A stretch of DNA of 64,000 bases from Winogradskyella psychrotolerans RS-3 (GCF_000427335.1 NZ_ATMR01000094.1:91036-155035); one strand, 5' to 3'; positions 17,371 to 26,729 are shown, numbered from the stretch's first letter. A program made the numbers and translations. The notes: generated from the sequence alone by a model not told the origin.

Positions 17371-18306
17371 CTATTCTTGAATGAAATTGAGATTTAAAAT
17401 ACGAGCTTGCGCAGCTAACATTCTAATCTTTTCTAAATGTGAAAGTTTAGCAAAATTCGCTTTTCTCTCCTCATGTGGTGGCATAAATGCTTCTGCATCC
17501 TCTTTGTCCATTAGTGTTTTTACCTCTTGAGCCATTTTTAAGGCTTCAGGATAACATGAGCTTTCGGAATCAATAAATACTAAACTGTATAAGGTTGAAG
17601 AATAATCCTTATATGCTTTTTGATTACGTGCTTGTTCAAGTATTTTTTTACAATTGTCATCTTTATTATCGGTATAAATCTTGGTTATTAAGTGCTCAAC
17701 ATCAGTAAAACAACTCATGTTTTCCGGGATATACTTTAGCAATCCATAAGCCTTATTATAATCTTTTCTTTCGATATGTGTGCTCGCTGATTTGAGGATT
17801 TTGGCACAATTCTTTTCATAATAAGCTAAAACATTCGCTTCAGCCTTGGTAAAAAAGATTTTGAATTTTGGGTCTGAAGTTTTTATTTGCTTGATTGCTT
17901 TTGTTATTGCTTTTTCCAAGACTTTATCAGTTACTATTACCGTTGTTTTAAACTGATTAAATAGCGTTTGAAGTTCTGCTTCTGTAATGGTTAAATACAC
18001 TGCAACTTTAACGACCTTAACCGTCTGAATATCTCCAGCATTCTTTTCGTCAACGATTTCTATTCTTGGAACAATTTCAAAGGGAGTTTGAGTAGAAAGG
18101 AAGTTATTTTCTCTTTGATTATAAATCCCTTCAATTTTTTGTTCCAGCAATTTGTAATGCTCCTTATTGACACCGTTTTTAGTCTTTGTATTTGGCATTT
18201 TGTAGCTAAAGTTAATGGTACTAGAATCTTGACCAAAAATTATGCTACTAGAGAACACCAAAAACAAAACCAAAAACAAACTATATGTTGTACGCTGTAT
18301 AAACAT
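17371..18306 (-). CDS. Exported protein of unknown function, last gene of the CsgG-like operon
   Basis: A 311-aa protein with a signal peptide (cleavage after ~residue 25, FGQDS). The N-terminal part is beta-rich (VPRIEIVDEKNAGDIQTVKVVKVAVYLTI is split here for length: VPRIEIVDEK and VVKVAVYLTITEAEL); residues ~170-270 are helical with three regularly spaced cysteine pairs, TPR-like (YNKAYGLLKYIPENMSCF, YKDYSSTLYSLVF). No named family recognised. Its start shares one base with the stop of the DUF6175 gene, so translation is coupled and function is likely linked. Confidence 0.75.
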   Translation of the reverse strand: MFIQRTTYSLFLVLFLVFSSSIIFGQDSSTINFSYKMPNTKTKNGVNKEHYKLLEQKIEGIYNQRENNFLSTQTPFEIVPRIEIVDEKNAGDIQTVKVVKVAVYLTITEAELQTLFNQFKTTVIVTDKVLEKAITKAIKQIKTSDPKFKIFFTKAEANVLAYYEKNCAKILKSASTHIERKDYNKAYGLLKYIPENMSCFTDVEHLITKIYTDNKDDNCKKILEQARNQKAYKDYSSTLYSLVFIDSESSCYPEALKMAQEVKTLMDKEDAEAFMPPHEERKANFAKLSHLEKIRMLAAQARILNLNFIQE

Positions 18307-19214
18307 TATTTAATTGTAATAAATAGGTTCTGTCCTTTAATGTTTCTAGAGGCTGATACCTGATTAGATTTTAAAAATCTAATCAGTTCGCTCGCAAATC
18401 TATTTGGGTTATATGGTCGGCCAGATTCTTGATCAAAAAGCGGTATTCTCACTTGGTCAAATGCCATTGTCTTTTCTGAAATGCCAGCTAAATTAGCTCT
18501 TCCTTTATAGGCATTTTTATAAATCCAATCTTCGATAGCTTCGTTAAGAAAGTCACCTTCCCCTACTTCTGTATCAAAATCAATTTCAGCATCTTCATGC
18601 AAATTCAGTTCTATTTTAATAGCGCGTCCTATTTCTCTAATTTCATCTGTTTTTATAAGCAGCATGTTTAAGAACTCTTCTCTAATACGGTCGTAGGCTT
18701 TTTCGATTAGCTTATCGTAATCTTGAGTGTTGAATCGCCCACTGTTTTCTGATTGATTAGAAAAACTAGCTCCCGAATGGGCTTCAAAAGCTTGAAGGAC
18801 CAACGTTACACTTGCGGATCCAGAATCATCAGTAGAAAGTTGTGTATCTACCTCAACATAGATATCTGCACCAGAACCAGCAATTAAATCGGCTTTAAAG
18901 TCTGCTTGTCTATCCATTTGAAAAGCACGATTAGATTCTGCAGCTCTAAGACTTGCAACGAAATCTACAGTAGTCCATCCGCGTTGATCAAAAGACTGTT
19001 TAACCATAGACATGGCAGAGCGAATGTATGGATTGTCGTCTAGGATTGATTTCACTTCTTCACCTTCCTTGGTGTAGGGTACAACCATTAATTTAGCTTG
19101 TGCCCTTTCAACTTCATCACTTCTAGTTGATGCAATCTGAGCAAACGTAGAAAAGGTTTGCAAAAAGCACATCACTAAAATTCCTGTTTTTATAATATTT
19201 GTTCTTTTAGTCAT
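18306..19214 (-). CDS. DUF6175 family exported protein
   Basis: A 302-aa exported protein (signal peptide to ~residue 26, TFAQIA) resembling the Bacteroidota family DUF6175: KLMVVPYTKEGEEV at the N-terminus, GADIYVEVDTQ in the middle and a C-terminal domain with FDQESGRPYNPNRFA. The fold idea (ABC-type-like strand then helices) is close to the LpoB/CsgG accessory proteins. It lies 2 nt after the lipoprotein gene and overlaps the next by one base, within a four-gene operon. Role: envelope function, not further defined. Confidence 0.75.
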   Translation of the reverse strand: MTKRTNIIKTGILVMCFLQTFSTFAQIASTRSDEVERAQAKLMVVPYTKEGEEVKSILDDNPYIRSAMSMVKQSFDQRGWTTVDFVASLRAAESNRAFQMDRQADFKADLIAGSGADIYVEVDTQLSTDDSGSASVTLVLQAFEAHSGASFSNQSENSGRFNTQDYDKLIEKAYDRIREEFLNMLLIKTDEIREIGRAIKIELNLHEDAEIDFDTEVGEGDFLNEAIEDWIYKNAYKGRANLAGISEKTMAFDQVRIPLFDQESGRPYNPNRFASELIRFLKSNQVSASRNIKGQNLFITIK

Positions 19215-19216
19215 GT

Positions 19217-19684
19217 TTAAAATCCTATTTTATTTAAAATTTTGTTACGTTCTAAATCTCTTCTCAAAAGATTATAGTTAAGAGTAAAAGTTGACGCTGC
19301 AGTTACGCAGTTTTTAGTCTCAGTTTGACAGCCGTAATAATCAACTTTGTTGCTTGTTATGTATTGTTTGTAGCCTGATTTGTAAAACTCATCAAAGAAA
19401 GCTTTGTTCTCAGTTTCAATACGCTGTCCTTTTTGGATCATAGGGTTTTTCATGTCAGTTCCTGGGAAGCCCATGTAAAATAAATGTTGCATAGCTTTTT
19501 TATGTGCGTTAGCTTCAGCTTCAGATTCTCCTTTAAATTCATCGCTAACACCTCGTAACGTCACAATACCTTGCGTGTCATGAGCTATAAGTTCAGAAGT
19601 AGAGTATGGGTTTGTTATTTTTTGTGATCCGCAGCTTGTAGCTAGTATAGCAACAAGAATTAATAATAAGTACGTGTTTTTCAT
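19217..19684 (-). CDS. Lipoprotein of unknown function in the CsgG-like operon
   Basis: A 155-aa lipoprotein with lipobox LATSC (Cys at residue 18). The mature part contains GIVTLRGVSDEFKGESEAEANAHKKA (shown by its pieces TLRGVSDEF and EAEANAHKKA), a pattern also seen in small lipoproteins partnering CsgG/LpoB proteins. It lies between the CsgG-like and DUF6175 genes with 38-nt and 2-nt gaps. Likely a component of the same envelope assembly; its partner contacts are unknown. Confidence 0.75.
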   Translation of the reverse strand: MKNTYLLLILVAILATSCGSQKITNPYSTSELIAHDTQGIVTLRGVSDEFKGESEAEANAHKKAMQHLFYMGFPGTDMKNPMIQKGQRIETENKAFFDEFYKSGYKQYITSNKVDYYGCQTETKNCVTAASTFTLNYNLLRRDLERNKILNKIGF

Positions 19685-19722
19685 AATTGTTAAAATTTAA
19701 TGGTTAATATTTGATGGGTTAT

Positions 19723-20625
19723 TTATCTGATTAATACTCCTATTGGTTCTCCTTTTTTAATGGCTTTTTTGATGTCTTTTTGGTTATTTATTAATGTGGC
19801 CACGGAAAAGTTTTGGTCATCTACTCTAATTATCCAAGCAGACCCTACGATCTCATTTCTTTGCAAGTCTTTATCTCCAATGACAACTGTTGAGGGCTTA
19901 ACAACATCTACAATTTGTCCGATTTGTATCCCTGAAGCATGGCCTGCTCCAAGTATAAACTCATCTTTTTTCTTCTTGTCCCAGCTAATGATTTGGGCTG
20001 CCATAGGGAAAAGAGATCTTGTGATTTTAATGATGTTGTCACTTAAGGGGATTAAGGCAACATTAAATGCCTCTGAGCTTGTAGGTGATGGGTCTTGTAA
20101 TCGCTCTTCTTTTTCTTCTACTCGTTTAAATTCATCTTTTGAATAATAAGATTTCATCACTTTTTTAACGTCTCCACTGTATGAGATAAAAGTTGAATTT
20201 ACCGTTTCAGTAGATAGAATTTCACCGGTAGAAACGTCTAGCATTCTAATTTGTACACTGATATTGGATGTCCATTTATTCTTTTTAATTTCAGAGTTGC
20301 TAATAGCAATAATACTTCCGTCAACTAAAAAGTTAGCTCCTTTTCCTAGACCATCTGCGACGGTATTATCGCTATCCATAAAAGCTTCTGTTCTTTGAAG
20401 GCTCTTTTCTTTTTCAATCTCCTCTAATTTTTCTCTATCTACTACGGTGAATCTTTTGGAGGAAACAAAGCCATTTATTACTGTTTCTTGAACTATTCTT
20501 GCTTCATTGCTGCTAATAGATGCTTCGTCATAGGACATTGGAAGAAAAGCAATAGTGGTTCTGTTTTGAGCTTTAATAGCCAAAATTGAAAACAGTAAGC
20601 ATAAAAATGTAATCGTATTTTTCAT
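19723..20625 (-). CDS. CsgG/LpoB-like exported protein, first gene of the operon
   Basis: A 300-aa protein with a Sec signal peptide (cleavage at KAQ, ~residue 20) and a CsgG-type N-terminal half: TIAFLPMSY, then FTVVDREKLEEIEKE, GKGANFLVDGSIIAI, and IRMLDVSTGEIL. Family members are outer-membrane lipoproteins for curli secretion or activators of penicillin-binding proteins; this one lacks a lipobox, so it is not a curli pore. The C-terminal half (FILGAGHASGIQIGQIVDVV) looks like an added SH3-like domain. First gene of a tight four-gene envelope operon. Confidence 0.82.
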   Translation of the reverse strand: MKNTITFLCLLFSILAIKAQNRTTIAFLPMSYDEASISSNEARIVQETVINGFVSSKRFTVVDREKLEEIEKEKSLQRTEAFMDSDNTVADGLGKGANFLVDGSIIAISNSEIKKNKWTSNISVQIRMLDVSTGEILSTETVNSTFISYSGDVKKVMKSYYSKDEFKRVEEKEERLQDPSPTSSEAFNVALIPLSDNIIKITRSLFPMAAQIISWDKKKKDEFILGAGHASGIQIGQIVDVVKPSTVVIGDKDLQRNEIVGSAWIIRVDDQNFSVATLINNQKDIKKAIKKGEPIGVLIR

Positions 20626-21343
20626 ATTATATTAAGTTAGAATTAATGTGGTTTAAAAAGTATTAGGATTGTTGTCCTTTCTTTTAATTGAATTGTTCTG
20701 TGTTATTAATAATTTGTTTTTCTAATTGTCTCAACTTGTTGGTGCTTTTTAGAAGATGCTTTTTTGTTGTTGGTTAGCTCTTATAATTTGCGAATTGCTA
20801 GCTATGTCAAATTTTTAATTGACTTGAAGTTTCAAAAATTTGAGTTGTGGCTTAGAATCCTTTAAGCTGAAGTGGCTTTTCATAGGGGGTGAGATTCTTT
20901 GGTTTTTTAAAAGATTTAGGTTCGTCATAATTTTTGATTTGGTGTTGGCAAATATGATTGGATTTTTCTGCAAAACTGAAAATTCAGCGGGTAGTAAGTG
21001 TGTAGTTTTGCAAACTACCTATAGGGTAGTGTTGTGTAGTTTGTTGTTTTTTAGGTGATTATCTAGTATTGGATTAAAAGCAACTATGACTTTGAAAGTG
21101 TTGTTTTGAATTTTATTTCGTGAATAATTCAATTTTTCGACTTAATTTTATCGATGAAAGCTCTTAAAAATGGGTTGTAATCACTGTTTCTTAATAATTT
21201 TTAGGTGCAAAATGGATTATTAATCTATAGGTATTATCCTTGGTTAATCTTAGATATTTAAATTAACGGTGTTTTAATTAGGGAAAGATTTATCCTGCTG
21301 GCCAGAATAACTTCTCGCATAGAGTCTGTAAAATTGTTATCAT
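20626..21343. other. 718-bp region without a supported gene; alternative hairpins
   Basis: No credible coding sequence (a 72-codon plus-strand frame at 20840-21058 looks like chance). At 21002-21030 two mutually exclusive perfect hairpins share the strand AAACTAC(C): GTAGTTT-TGC-AAACTAC and ACTACC-TATAG-GGTAGT. Upstream, GTCAA...TTGAC forms another inverted repeat near 20803-20821. The promoter of the minus-strand CsgG-like operon should be at the left end, but I see no consensus match. Confidence 0.4.
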
Positions 21344-21371
21344 AAAAAAAAACCGCTTTTGGCGGTTTTCT
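21344..21371 (-). terminator. Rho-independent terminator of the LuxR-TPR gene
   Basis: A 6-bp GC-rich stem (AACCGC / GCGGTT) with a 5-nt loop, flanked by A9 on the left and T4 on the right. On the minus strand the A run gives a strong U tract for the gene at 21433-22656. Confidence 0.85.
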
Positions 21372-21432
21372 TATGTTACTCTTTTATGGCAGTGTTGTAT
21401 TTATTCTGTTTTAAGGCTATATAGAATTTTAA

Positions 21433-22656
21433 TTATAGCTCATAGGTTTGACGCAGAACTATTCGATTTTTTACACCTAAAAGTTCGTAAATGGCTTTTA
21501 AGTGATATTTTACAGTGTTTTCGGAAATATAAAGTTCGCCACCAATTTCTTTATTCGTTTTTCCTTCTTGTACTAATTTAATGACTTCGAGTTGTCGTTC
21601 GGTTAAATTGTGTGATTCTAAAATAGTCTTAGGGTTATTTTTTGTGTCTATTTCGGTAGTAAGGCGTTCGACCTCTTTACGGATATATTGATTTTCATGT
21701 AATATCAATTTATTCTTTTGTTTATAAACACGTAGTAATACTAAGAGCACAATAATTAAGGTAATAACGGTTATCGAAATAACAATTAAATAAAACTGTT
21801 GTTTTTGTTTAGCTTCTAGTTCAATTTTTAATCTTTCTTGTTTGAGGCTGTTTTGTAAAGTTAAAAGCTTTTCGCTGTTGTTAGTGGCCTTGTACTCATC
21901 TCTTTTCTTAGAAACTAATTGTTGCGTTTTTAAAGCATTTTCATAATCGCCAATGTTCTCATAATGTTTAGTTAGACCTTCGTGTATGATAATATCATAG
22001 ATTGGCACATTATGTTTTTCTGCATAATATAAACCTTTTTCAAAAGCTTTCATTACTTTAGTATAATCACCCAGTGTTGAGTATAGTGCTAGTTTTGCTC
22101 TATATATATTAGGTAAGTGTTTGGGGTTGTCTTGTTCTAAAATCGAAATGGCTAGGTCGTAATTCTCTTCTGCTTCTACATAATCTTCTTCCTGAAAAGC
22201 TACTGTGCCTAATACTGTATAGTAATGGGCAAGCGTTTCTCGCGTTAAGTGTTTTACTTTATTGTCAGCCAATTTTTTAAGAAGCATTGACACTTTTGAT
22301 TGATCCTGCATGTCAAAATAAACAAACATTTTCTCTGCCAATATTTGTGCTTCTAATTCCTCTCTATGAATGGATGTTTTGGCTTCTGTTTCGGCTAGGT
22401 CAAGCTTATTTATGGTCATGACATAGTTATACACGCGTTTAAATGTATAGGCCATTTGTATATGAGCGTGAGCTTTGTCAAATGAATCCGACTTAGGATT
22501 TTGAATGATTTTGTCTAATTTTAATAAAGAGGTTTCATATAGTTGCTGATCATTGAGTTTGGAAATGTCGTCTTCTAGAGCAACGGGATCAATATTTTGT
22601 GCGATAATTAGAATTGGAAAGAAGTAAAAAACAATTTTTAAATAATGGTGAAGCAT
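21433..22656 (-). CDS. Membrane-anchored TPR regulator with C-terminal LuxR-type HTH
   Basis: A 407-aa protein with a signal sequence (to ~residue 20), TPR repeats at residues ~45-265 (YYTVLGTVAFQEEDYVEAEENY is typical; given here by its core GTVAFQEEDYVEAEENY), a transmembrane helix at ~283-305, a coiled segment, and a LuxR/FixJ HTH at ~350-407 (LTERQLEVIKLVQEGKTNKE, ENTVKYHLKAI). The TPRs face the periplasm and the DNA-binding domain the cytoplasm: a one-component membrane regulator common in Flavobacteriia. The ligand and targets are unknown. It is divergent from the peptide/histidine-kinase genes to its right. Confidence 0.9.
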   Translation of the reverse strand: MLHHYLKIVFYFFPILIIAQNIDPVALEDDISKLNDQQLYETSLLKLDKIIQNPKSDSFDKAHAHIQMAYTFKRVYNYVMTINKLDLAETEAKTSIHREELEAQILAEKMFVYFDMQDQSKVSMLLKKLADNKVKHLTRETLAHYYTVLGTVAFQEEDYVEAEENYDLAISILEQDNPKHLPNIYRAKLALYSTLGDYTKVMKAFEKGLYYAEKHNVPIYDIIIHEGLTKHYENIGDYENALKTQQLVSKKRDEYKATNNSEKLLTLQNSLKQERLKIELEAKQKQQFYLIVISITVITLIIVLLVLLRVYKQKNKLILHENQYIRKEVERLTTEIDTKNNPKTILESHNLTERQLEVIKLVQEGKTNKEIGGELYISENTVKYHLKAIYELLGVKNRIVLRQTYEL

Positions 22657-23349
22657 TAGTCGATAGGGTGGTTTAATAGTGAGCTAAATTTTAAAATAAA
22701 ATTTTTAGATTAGAAACTTATCAATGGTTTTTAAATGTTTTGTACGAATTTGCTTAAAAAATCTTAAATATATATAATAATCACACTCAAAATTAATTTT
22801 TGGTGTATCAATTTTATGACGTCTCAAAAGGTATAGCTTTTAGTGTCGGTTGAGTCTGTTTCATTAGTTTCTCATCCTTAGTTCTAGAATAATCTTTTTG
22901 TTTATTAGACTGTATTTCGCTTGTAGTTTTATCGACATAATTACAAGATTGTTAGGCTTTTAATTTAGAGTGATTTGTTAAGAGGAAATAAGTTTAAAAG
23001 AACTGTAGGTGGCTGTATTCATTTTGCGGAATATTAAATATTTTTTGTGGTAATGCTGATGTGGAGTTTTTATTTATTTTAGAATATAGTGGATTTAATT
23101 TATGTGACTTTATCGAAAAGGATGTGTCTTATAAATGCTATTAATCAATAAAAAAAAGGTGCAGCAAGAAATTGGTGCCCTTTTTTTGTTTTTAAAGGTT
23201 ATTTAGTTCATAAACTTTAAAGAATTTAATAAAGCAATAATGTTAACTAGGGCGCGAGTTTTCAACAGGTTATGAACATTAATTTAACGGTTAATCGGGT
23301 AATAAAAGCGTTTAGTCGGATATTCGTTAGGAATATTCAAAAATACGTG
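22657..23349. other. Long region without a supported gene
   Basis: About 690 bp with no coding sequence I can support. A terminator-like structure (A8-GG ... CCC-T7, ~23150-23187) has no gene upstream on the plus strand, which would fit an unannotated small transcript ending there, but I see no consensus promoter for it. Confidence 0.4.
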
Positions 23350-23357
23350 TATATTTG
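23350..23357 (+). promoter_or_regulatory. -7 element (TATATTTG) of the small exported protein gene
   Basis: Perfect TAnnTTTG followed by C. The -33 position holds TTA (23327-23329, 20-nt gap) rather than TTG. If used, the transcript has a leader of about 205 nt before the ATG at 23572, unusually long for this organism. Confidence 0.55.
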
Positions 23358-23571
23358 CAGTTCTAATTAAGTTTTGAAAACGCTTAAAAAGGAGAATTTT
23401 AATCCATTTTACTAGAGGCAAGTAATTGTCTACAAAAACGTCCCTCGTTTTAAGTTTTAGTATTGTTTTAGGTTTCCCTAAAATAGTTAATTATCCATTC
23501 CCTTCCCTCAGTGTATCGCGAAGCGTTACCGATTTTGATATTGACTAATTTTAACCCTAAATATAATACTT

Positions 23572-23745
23572 ATGAAAACCCTAAAAATTACTTTTGCATT
23601 ACTAGCTGTTTTATTATTAACAGTATCTGGAATCCAATCAGACAACGTTGCAGTTAATGATGAAGAACCTACTTACAAAGAAAAAACGAGTTATGACCTA
23701 TTGGCTCATGATAAGACTAGAATAAAATTGAAAACTCAAGGATAA
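23572..23745 (+). CDS. 57-aa exported protein of unknown function
   Basis: A short ORF starting MKTLKITFALLAVLLLTVSG, a clear signal peptide, followed by an acidic then basic mature part of about 35 residues (EEPTYKEKTSYDLLAHDKTR, ending KLKTQG). It is not near-random: signal, promoter-like element and a strong terminator 29 nt after the stop all fit. It lies between two TPR membrane regulators, directly upstream of a histidine kinase. It might be a small secreted signal or envelope peptide; that is inference. No family recognised. Confidence 0.7.
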   Translation: MKTLKITFALLAVLLLTVSGIQSDNVAVNDEEPTYKEKTSYDLLAHDKTRIKLKTQG

Positions 23746-23773
23746 TATAACGTTTTATTTAATAAGACTTCAC

Positions 23774-23798
23774 AGCCCACTCATTGAGTGGGCTTTTT
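23774..23798 (+). terminator. Rho-independent terminator
   Basis: A 9-bp perfect stem (AGCCCACTC / GAGTGGGCT), 3-nt loop and T5. It separates the small exported protein gene from the histidine kinase. Confidence 0.9.
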
Positions 23799-23884
23799 GC
23801 GTTAGTCTGAAACCTATCGATTATTAAAATATAGTATTGATATTTTAGTATATATTTGAGTGACTAATTAATGACTTCGTTTGG

Positions 23885-25912
23885 ATGCGTATTTATCTTG
23901 CTTTAATTTTTTTATTCTTGTTTGGAAACGCATTTGCTCAAAAACACTATTCAAATACATACGATAGTATTTTTAAGTTAAGAAGCCTATCGTTTGATGA
24001 TGATTTATCTGATAGTTTAAGGGTTGTTTATGCTAAAAAAGCGATGGTGTTATCACATAAAACTTCTGAAGACAGCACAGTTCTTAAAAGTGGAAGAAGT
24101 TTAGGTCTATTATATGATGTGTTAGGTCAAACTGATCTGTGGCGACAACAAAATAAAAATAATTTACAACTAGCGCATAAATTATCTGATACATTGGCAT
24201 TAGCTGTAGCTAATCTTAATATTGGTATAGCAAAACAGTATTATGAGATTCAATATGATAGCGCATTTTATTACTACAGTGGCGCATTAAAGTATTATGA
24301 TGAATTAGGCGATACAGAACTTGTGGCAACACTATATAGTTATATTGCCGAAATTCAACTAAATGAGAAAGTTTATATCAGTAGTGAAGAAAATGCAATT
24401 AAAGCATTAAGATTATATAATACGCTGCCAAAAACGGAATCTATTGTAGATGATATTTGGATTGTAAATAATCTATTAGGTCAAATATCGGGACATCTAG
24501 GTCGCTATACTGAAGCTTTAGAATATCATACTAAAGCCATTGACATAGCTAATGACATGAGAAATGGTGAACGGAACAAAACCATCTCACTTCATAATCA
24601 AGCTAACATGTATATTAAATTACATGATTATGAAAAAGCTATTGAACTTTTTAATGATCTCATTGAATTACGACCAGTTTACGAAGCGCAAGAGCCAACA
24701 TTCTATCCGTTAATTATTAATAATCTTGCTTTTACTAAAGTACTTGCTGGTCATAACGATTATGATAAAATAGATAATATGTTCTATGAAGCATATAATA
24801 TTAGTTCTAGTCTTGATGATGACGTAACTAAACTTGCGGTAACAATTGATTTGTCAAAATATTATAAGCATTTAGCAATTAAGGATTCCACTCTAAAATA
24901 TACGGTTAAGGCTTATAATTTGGCTAAGAAAATATCGTCAACAGATATATTATTAGAATCCATGGTTCTGCTTTCTGAGTTAAAAGATGGAGAGGAAGGT
25001 AAACGGTATCTGTACGATCATATAAAGCTTACCGATAGTTTATTATATGTAGAACGAAACGTAAGAAATAAATTTGCTAGAATTGAACTCGAAACAGATC
25101 AATTGGTAGCGGAAAATAAACAAATATCTAAAGAGAATTTATATTTACTAATCTTATCTATTGGACTTTTAATTACTGCGATATTAGTTTACGTCTTAAT
25201 TTCCCAACGCGCAAAGAACAGAAAGTTAAAGCTAATACAAGTACAGCAAAAAGCAAACGAAGATATCTATAACCTAATGCTAGGTCAGCAAGATAAAGTA
25301 GATGAAGCTAGGGCGAAGGAAAAAACAAGAGTGTCAAAAGAGTTGCACGATGGAGTTTTAGGAGGGCTTTTTGGAGTGCGTTTAAGCCTAGACAGCATTA
25401 ATTTTAATGAAGGAAAAGAGGCGATGATGTCGCGGGCAAAGTATATTAGTCAGCTTAAAACGATAGAACATGACATTCGGAAAATATCACACGAGTTAAA
25501 TACCGATTTTATATCAGGATCTAGTTTTATAGATATTGTAACCGAACTCATTGAGAACCAAACTCAAGCTTATAATTTAAAACATGAATTTGATTATACC
25601 GATGATATTCATTGGGATTTAGTGTCTAATAAAGTGAAAATTAATATTTATAGAATCATTCAAGAGTCTATGCAAAATATCTATAAACACGCCAATGCTA
25701 AAGTCATTTCAGTTTGTATTTCACTAGAAAAAGGCTTAATTTGCTTAGATATTGTAGACGACGGTTCTGGCTTTGATACTTCAAAAAGTAAAAAAGGCAT
25801 TGGTTTAAAAAACATGAGTTCTCGAGTAAGTGATATCAACGGCACTATAAGCTTTACGTCGCAATCCGATACTGGTACAACAGTTAATGTAAAAATTCCC
25901 TATACAAATTAA
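23885..25912 (+). CDS. Sensor histidine kinase with periplasmic TPR domain (NarL/DegS type)
   Basis: A 675-aa sensor kinase: signal peptide (MRIYLALIFLFLFGNAFAQ), TPR repeats at residues ~80-400, one transmembrane helix at ~419-441, a coiled linker, then a HisKA_3 dimerisation domain with phospho-acceptor His488 in KELHDGV and a HATPase domain (N-box ESMQNIYKHA, G1 DDGSGFD, G2 GIGLKNM). A -7 element TATATTTG lies at 23851-23858. It is followed after 6 nt by its response regulator, so the pair is one operon. The TPR region presumably senses a protein or peptide outside the inner membrane; the ligand is unknown. Confidence 0.95.
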   Translation: MRIYLALIFLFLFGNAFAQKHYSNTYDSIFKLRSLSFDDDLSDSLRVVYAKKAMVLSHKTSEDSTVLKSGRSLGLLYDVLGQTDLWRQQNKNNLQLAHKLSDTLALAVANLNIGIAKQYYEIQYDSAFYYYSGALKYYDELGDTELVATLYSYIAEIQLNEKVYISSEENAIKALRLYNTLPKTESIVDDIWIVNNLLGQISGHLGRYTEALEYHTKAIDIANDMRNGERNKTISLHNQANMYIKLHDYEKAIELFNDLIELRPVYEAQEPTFYPLIINNLAFTKVLAGHNDYDKIDNMFYEAYNISSSLDDDVTKLAVTIDLSKYYKHLAIKDSTLKYTVKAYNLAKKISSTDILLESMVLLSELKDGEEGKRYLYDHIKLTDSLLYVERNVRNKFARIELETDQLVAENKQISKENLYLLILSIGLLITAILVYVLISQRAKNRKLKLIQVQQKANEDIYNLMLGQQDKVDEARAKEKTRVSKELHDGVLGGLFGVRLSLDSINFNEGKEAMMSRAKYISQLKTIEHDIRKISHELNTDFISGSSFIDIVTELIENQTQAYNLKHEFDYTDDIHWDLVSNKVKINIYRIIQESMQNIYKHANAKVISVCISLEKGLICLDIVDDGSGFDTSKSKKGIGLKNMSSRVSDINGTISFTSQSDTGTTVNVKIPYTN

Positions 25913-25918
25913 TTTCAC

Positions 25919-26587
25919 ATGGAACACATCAAAATTTTAATGGTAGACGACCATCCAATTATTATAGAAGGCTACCAGAATGTGTTAATGGCAACAAAAA
26001 AAGACAATCAAACCTTGTATATTGATACAGCTAACAATTGTGATACAGCTGTAGCTATGATAGAACGTGAATCAAAAAAATACCCATACGATGTTTGCTT
26101 TTTTGATATTAGTTTACCAGGTTCAGAAGACGGTAGATATGCTTCTGGTGAGGATTTAGCATTATTAGCAAAGCGTTTAATGCCAAGGGCCAAGATTGTA
26201 ATTCTAACCATGTTTAATGAGACGTTTAGAATTCATAATATTATAAAAGAGATAGATCCAGACGGTTTTCTTATTAAAAGTGATTTAACCTCTATGGAAT
26301 TGGCTGATGGTTTTCAGCAAATTTTAAAATTTCCACCTTACTATAGTAGTACGGTTAGTAACTACACTAAAAAAAGAATTTCTAGTGATATCTACGTAGA
26401 TGATATAAATCGAAAAATCTTACATTTATTGTCTCAAGGCATAAAAACTAAAAGTCTCAATGAATATATAGACATTTCTACAAGTGCCATTGAAAAACGT
26501 AAAAAACAGCTTAAAATTTTGTTCTCTATTGATGACGGAAAGGATGAAACCTTGCTAAAAGAAGCAAGAGAAAAGGGTTATTTGTAA
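25919..26587 (+). CDS. Response regulator, NarL/FixJ-like
   Basis: A 222-aa regulator with a receiver domain (residues ~3-135: acidic pocket VDDHP, phospho-acceptor Asp63 in FFDISLPG, switch residues in ILTMF, Lys in LIKSD) and a C-terminal LuxR-type helix-turn-helix (residues ~160-222, somewhat divergent: NRKILHLLSQGIKTKSLNEY, STSAIEKRKKQLK). It is the partner of the kinase 6 nt upstream. Tandem 22-bp repeats just downstream (26657-26697) are possible binding sites. Confidence 0.93.
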   Translation: MEHIKILMVDDHPIIIEGYQNVLMATKKDNQTLYIDTANNCDTAVAMIERESKKYPYDVCFFDISLPGSEDGRYASGEDLALLAKRLMPRAKIVILTMFNETFRIHNIIKEIDPDGFLIKSDLTSMELADGFQQILKFPPYYSSTVSNYTKKRISSDIYVDDINRKILHLLSQGIKTKSLNEYIDISTSAIEKRKKQLKILFSIDDGKDETLLKEAREKGYL

Positions 26588-26656
26588 TAAAAGTAGAGAA
26601 ATATCGTATTTTATACGGTTTTTAAAACCTTTGAAACCACCGTTAATTAAGGGAAT

Positions 26657-26697
26657 TACGGTTTTTCCACAGCAAGTGTACGGTTTTTCCACAGCAA
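26657..26697. repeat. Two tandem copies of TACGGTTTTTCCACAGCAA (22-bp period)
   Basis: Two identical 19-bp copies (26657-26675 and 26679-26697) separated by 3 nt, plus a partial third copy of TACGGTTTTT at 26614-26623. The 22-bp period puts copies on the same face of the helix, as for direct-repeat sites of FixJ/NarL-type regulators. They sit ~20 bp upstream of a -7-like element (TATATTTA, 26716-26723). Confidence 0.7.
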
Positions 26698-26729
26698 AAA
26701 GTTAAATGACTTCAATATATTTACACCTG

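Noticed and set aside
19723..20625. Curli secretion pore CsgG
   Set aside because: No lipobox and no curli subunit or CsgE/F genes nearby; only the CsgG-like domain is claimed.
20840..21058. 72-codon plus-strand ORF in the long intergenic region
   Set aside because: Contains the overlapping hairpins, has no recognisable domain or promoter, and unusual residue content (many W, F, C).
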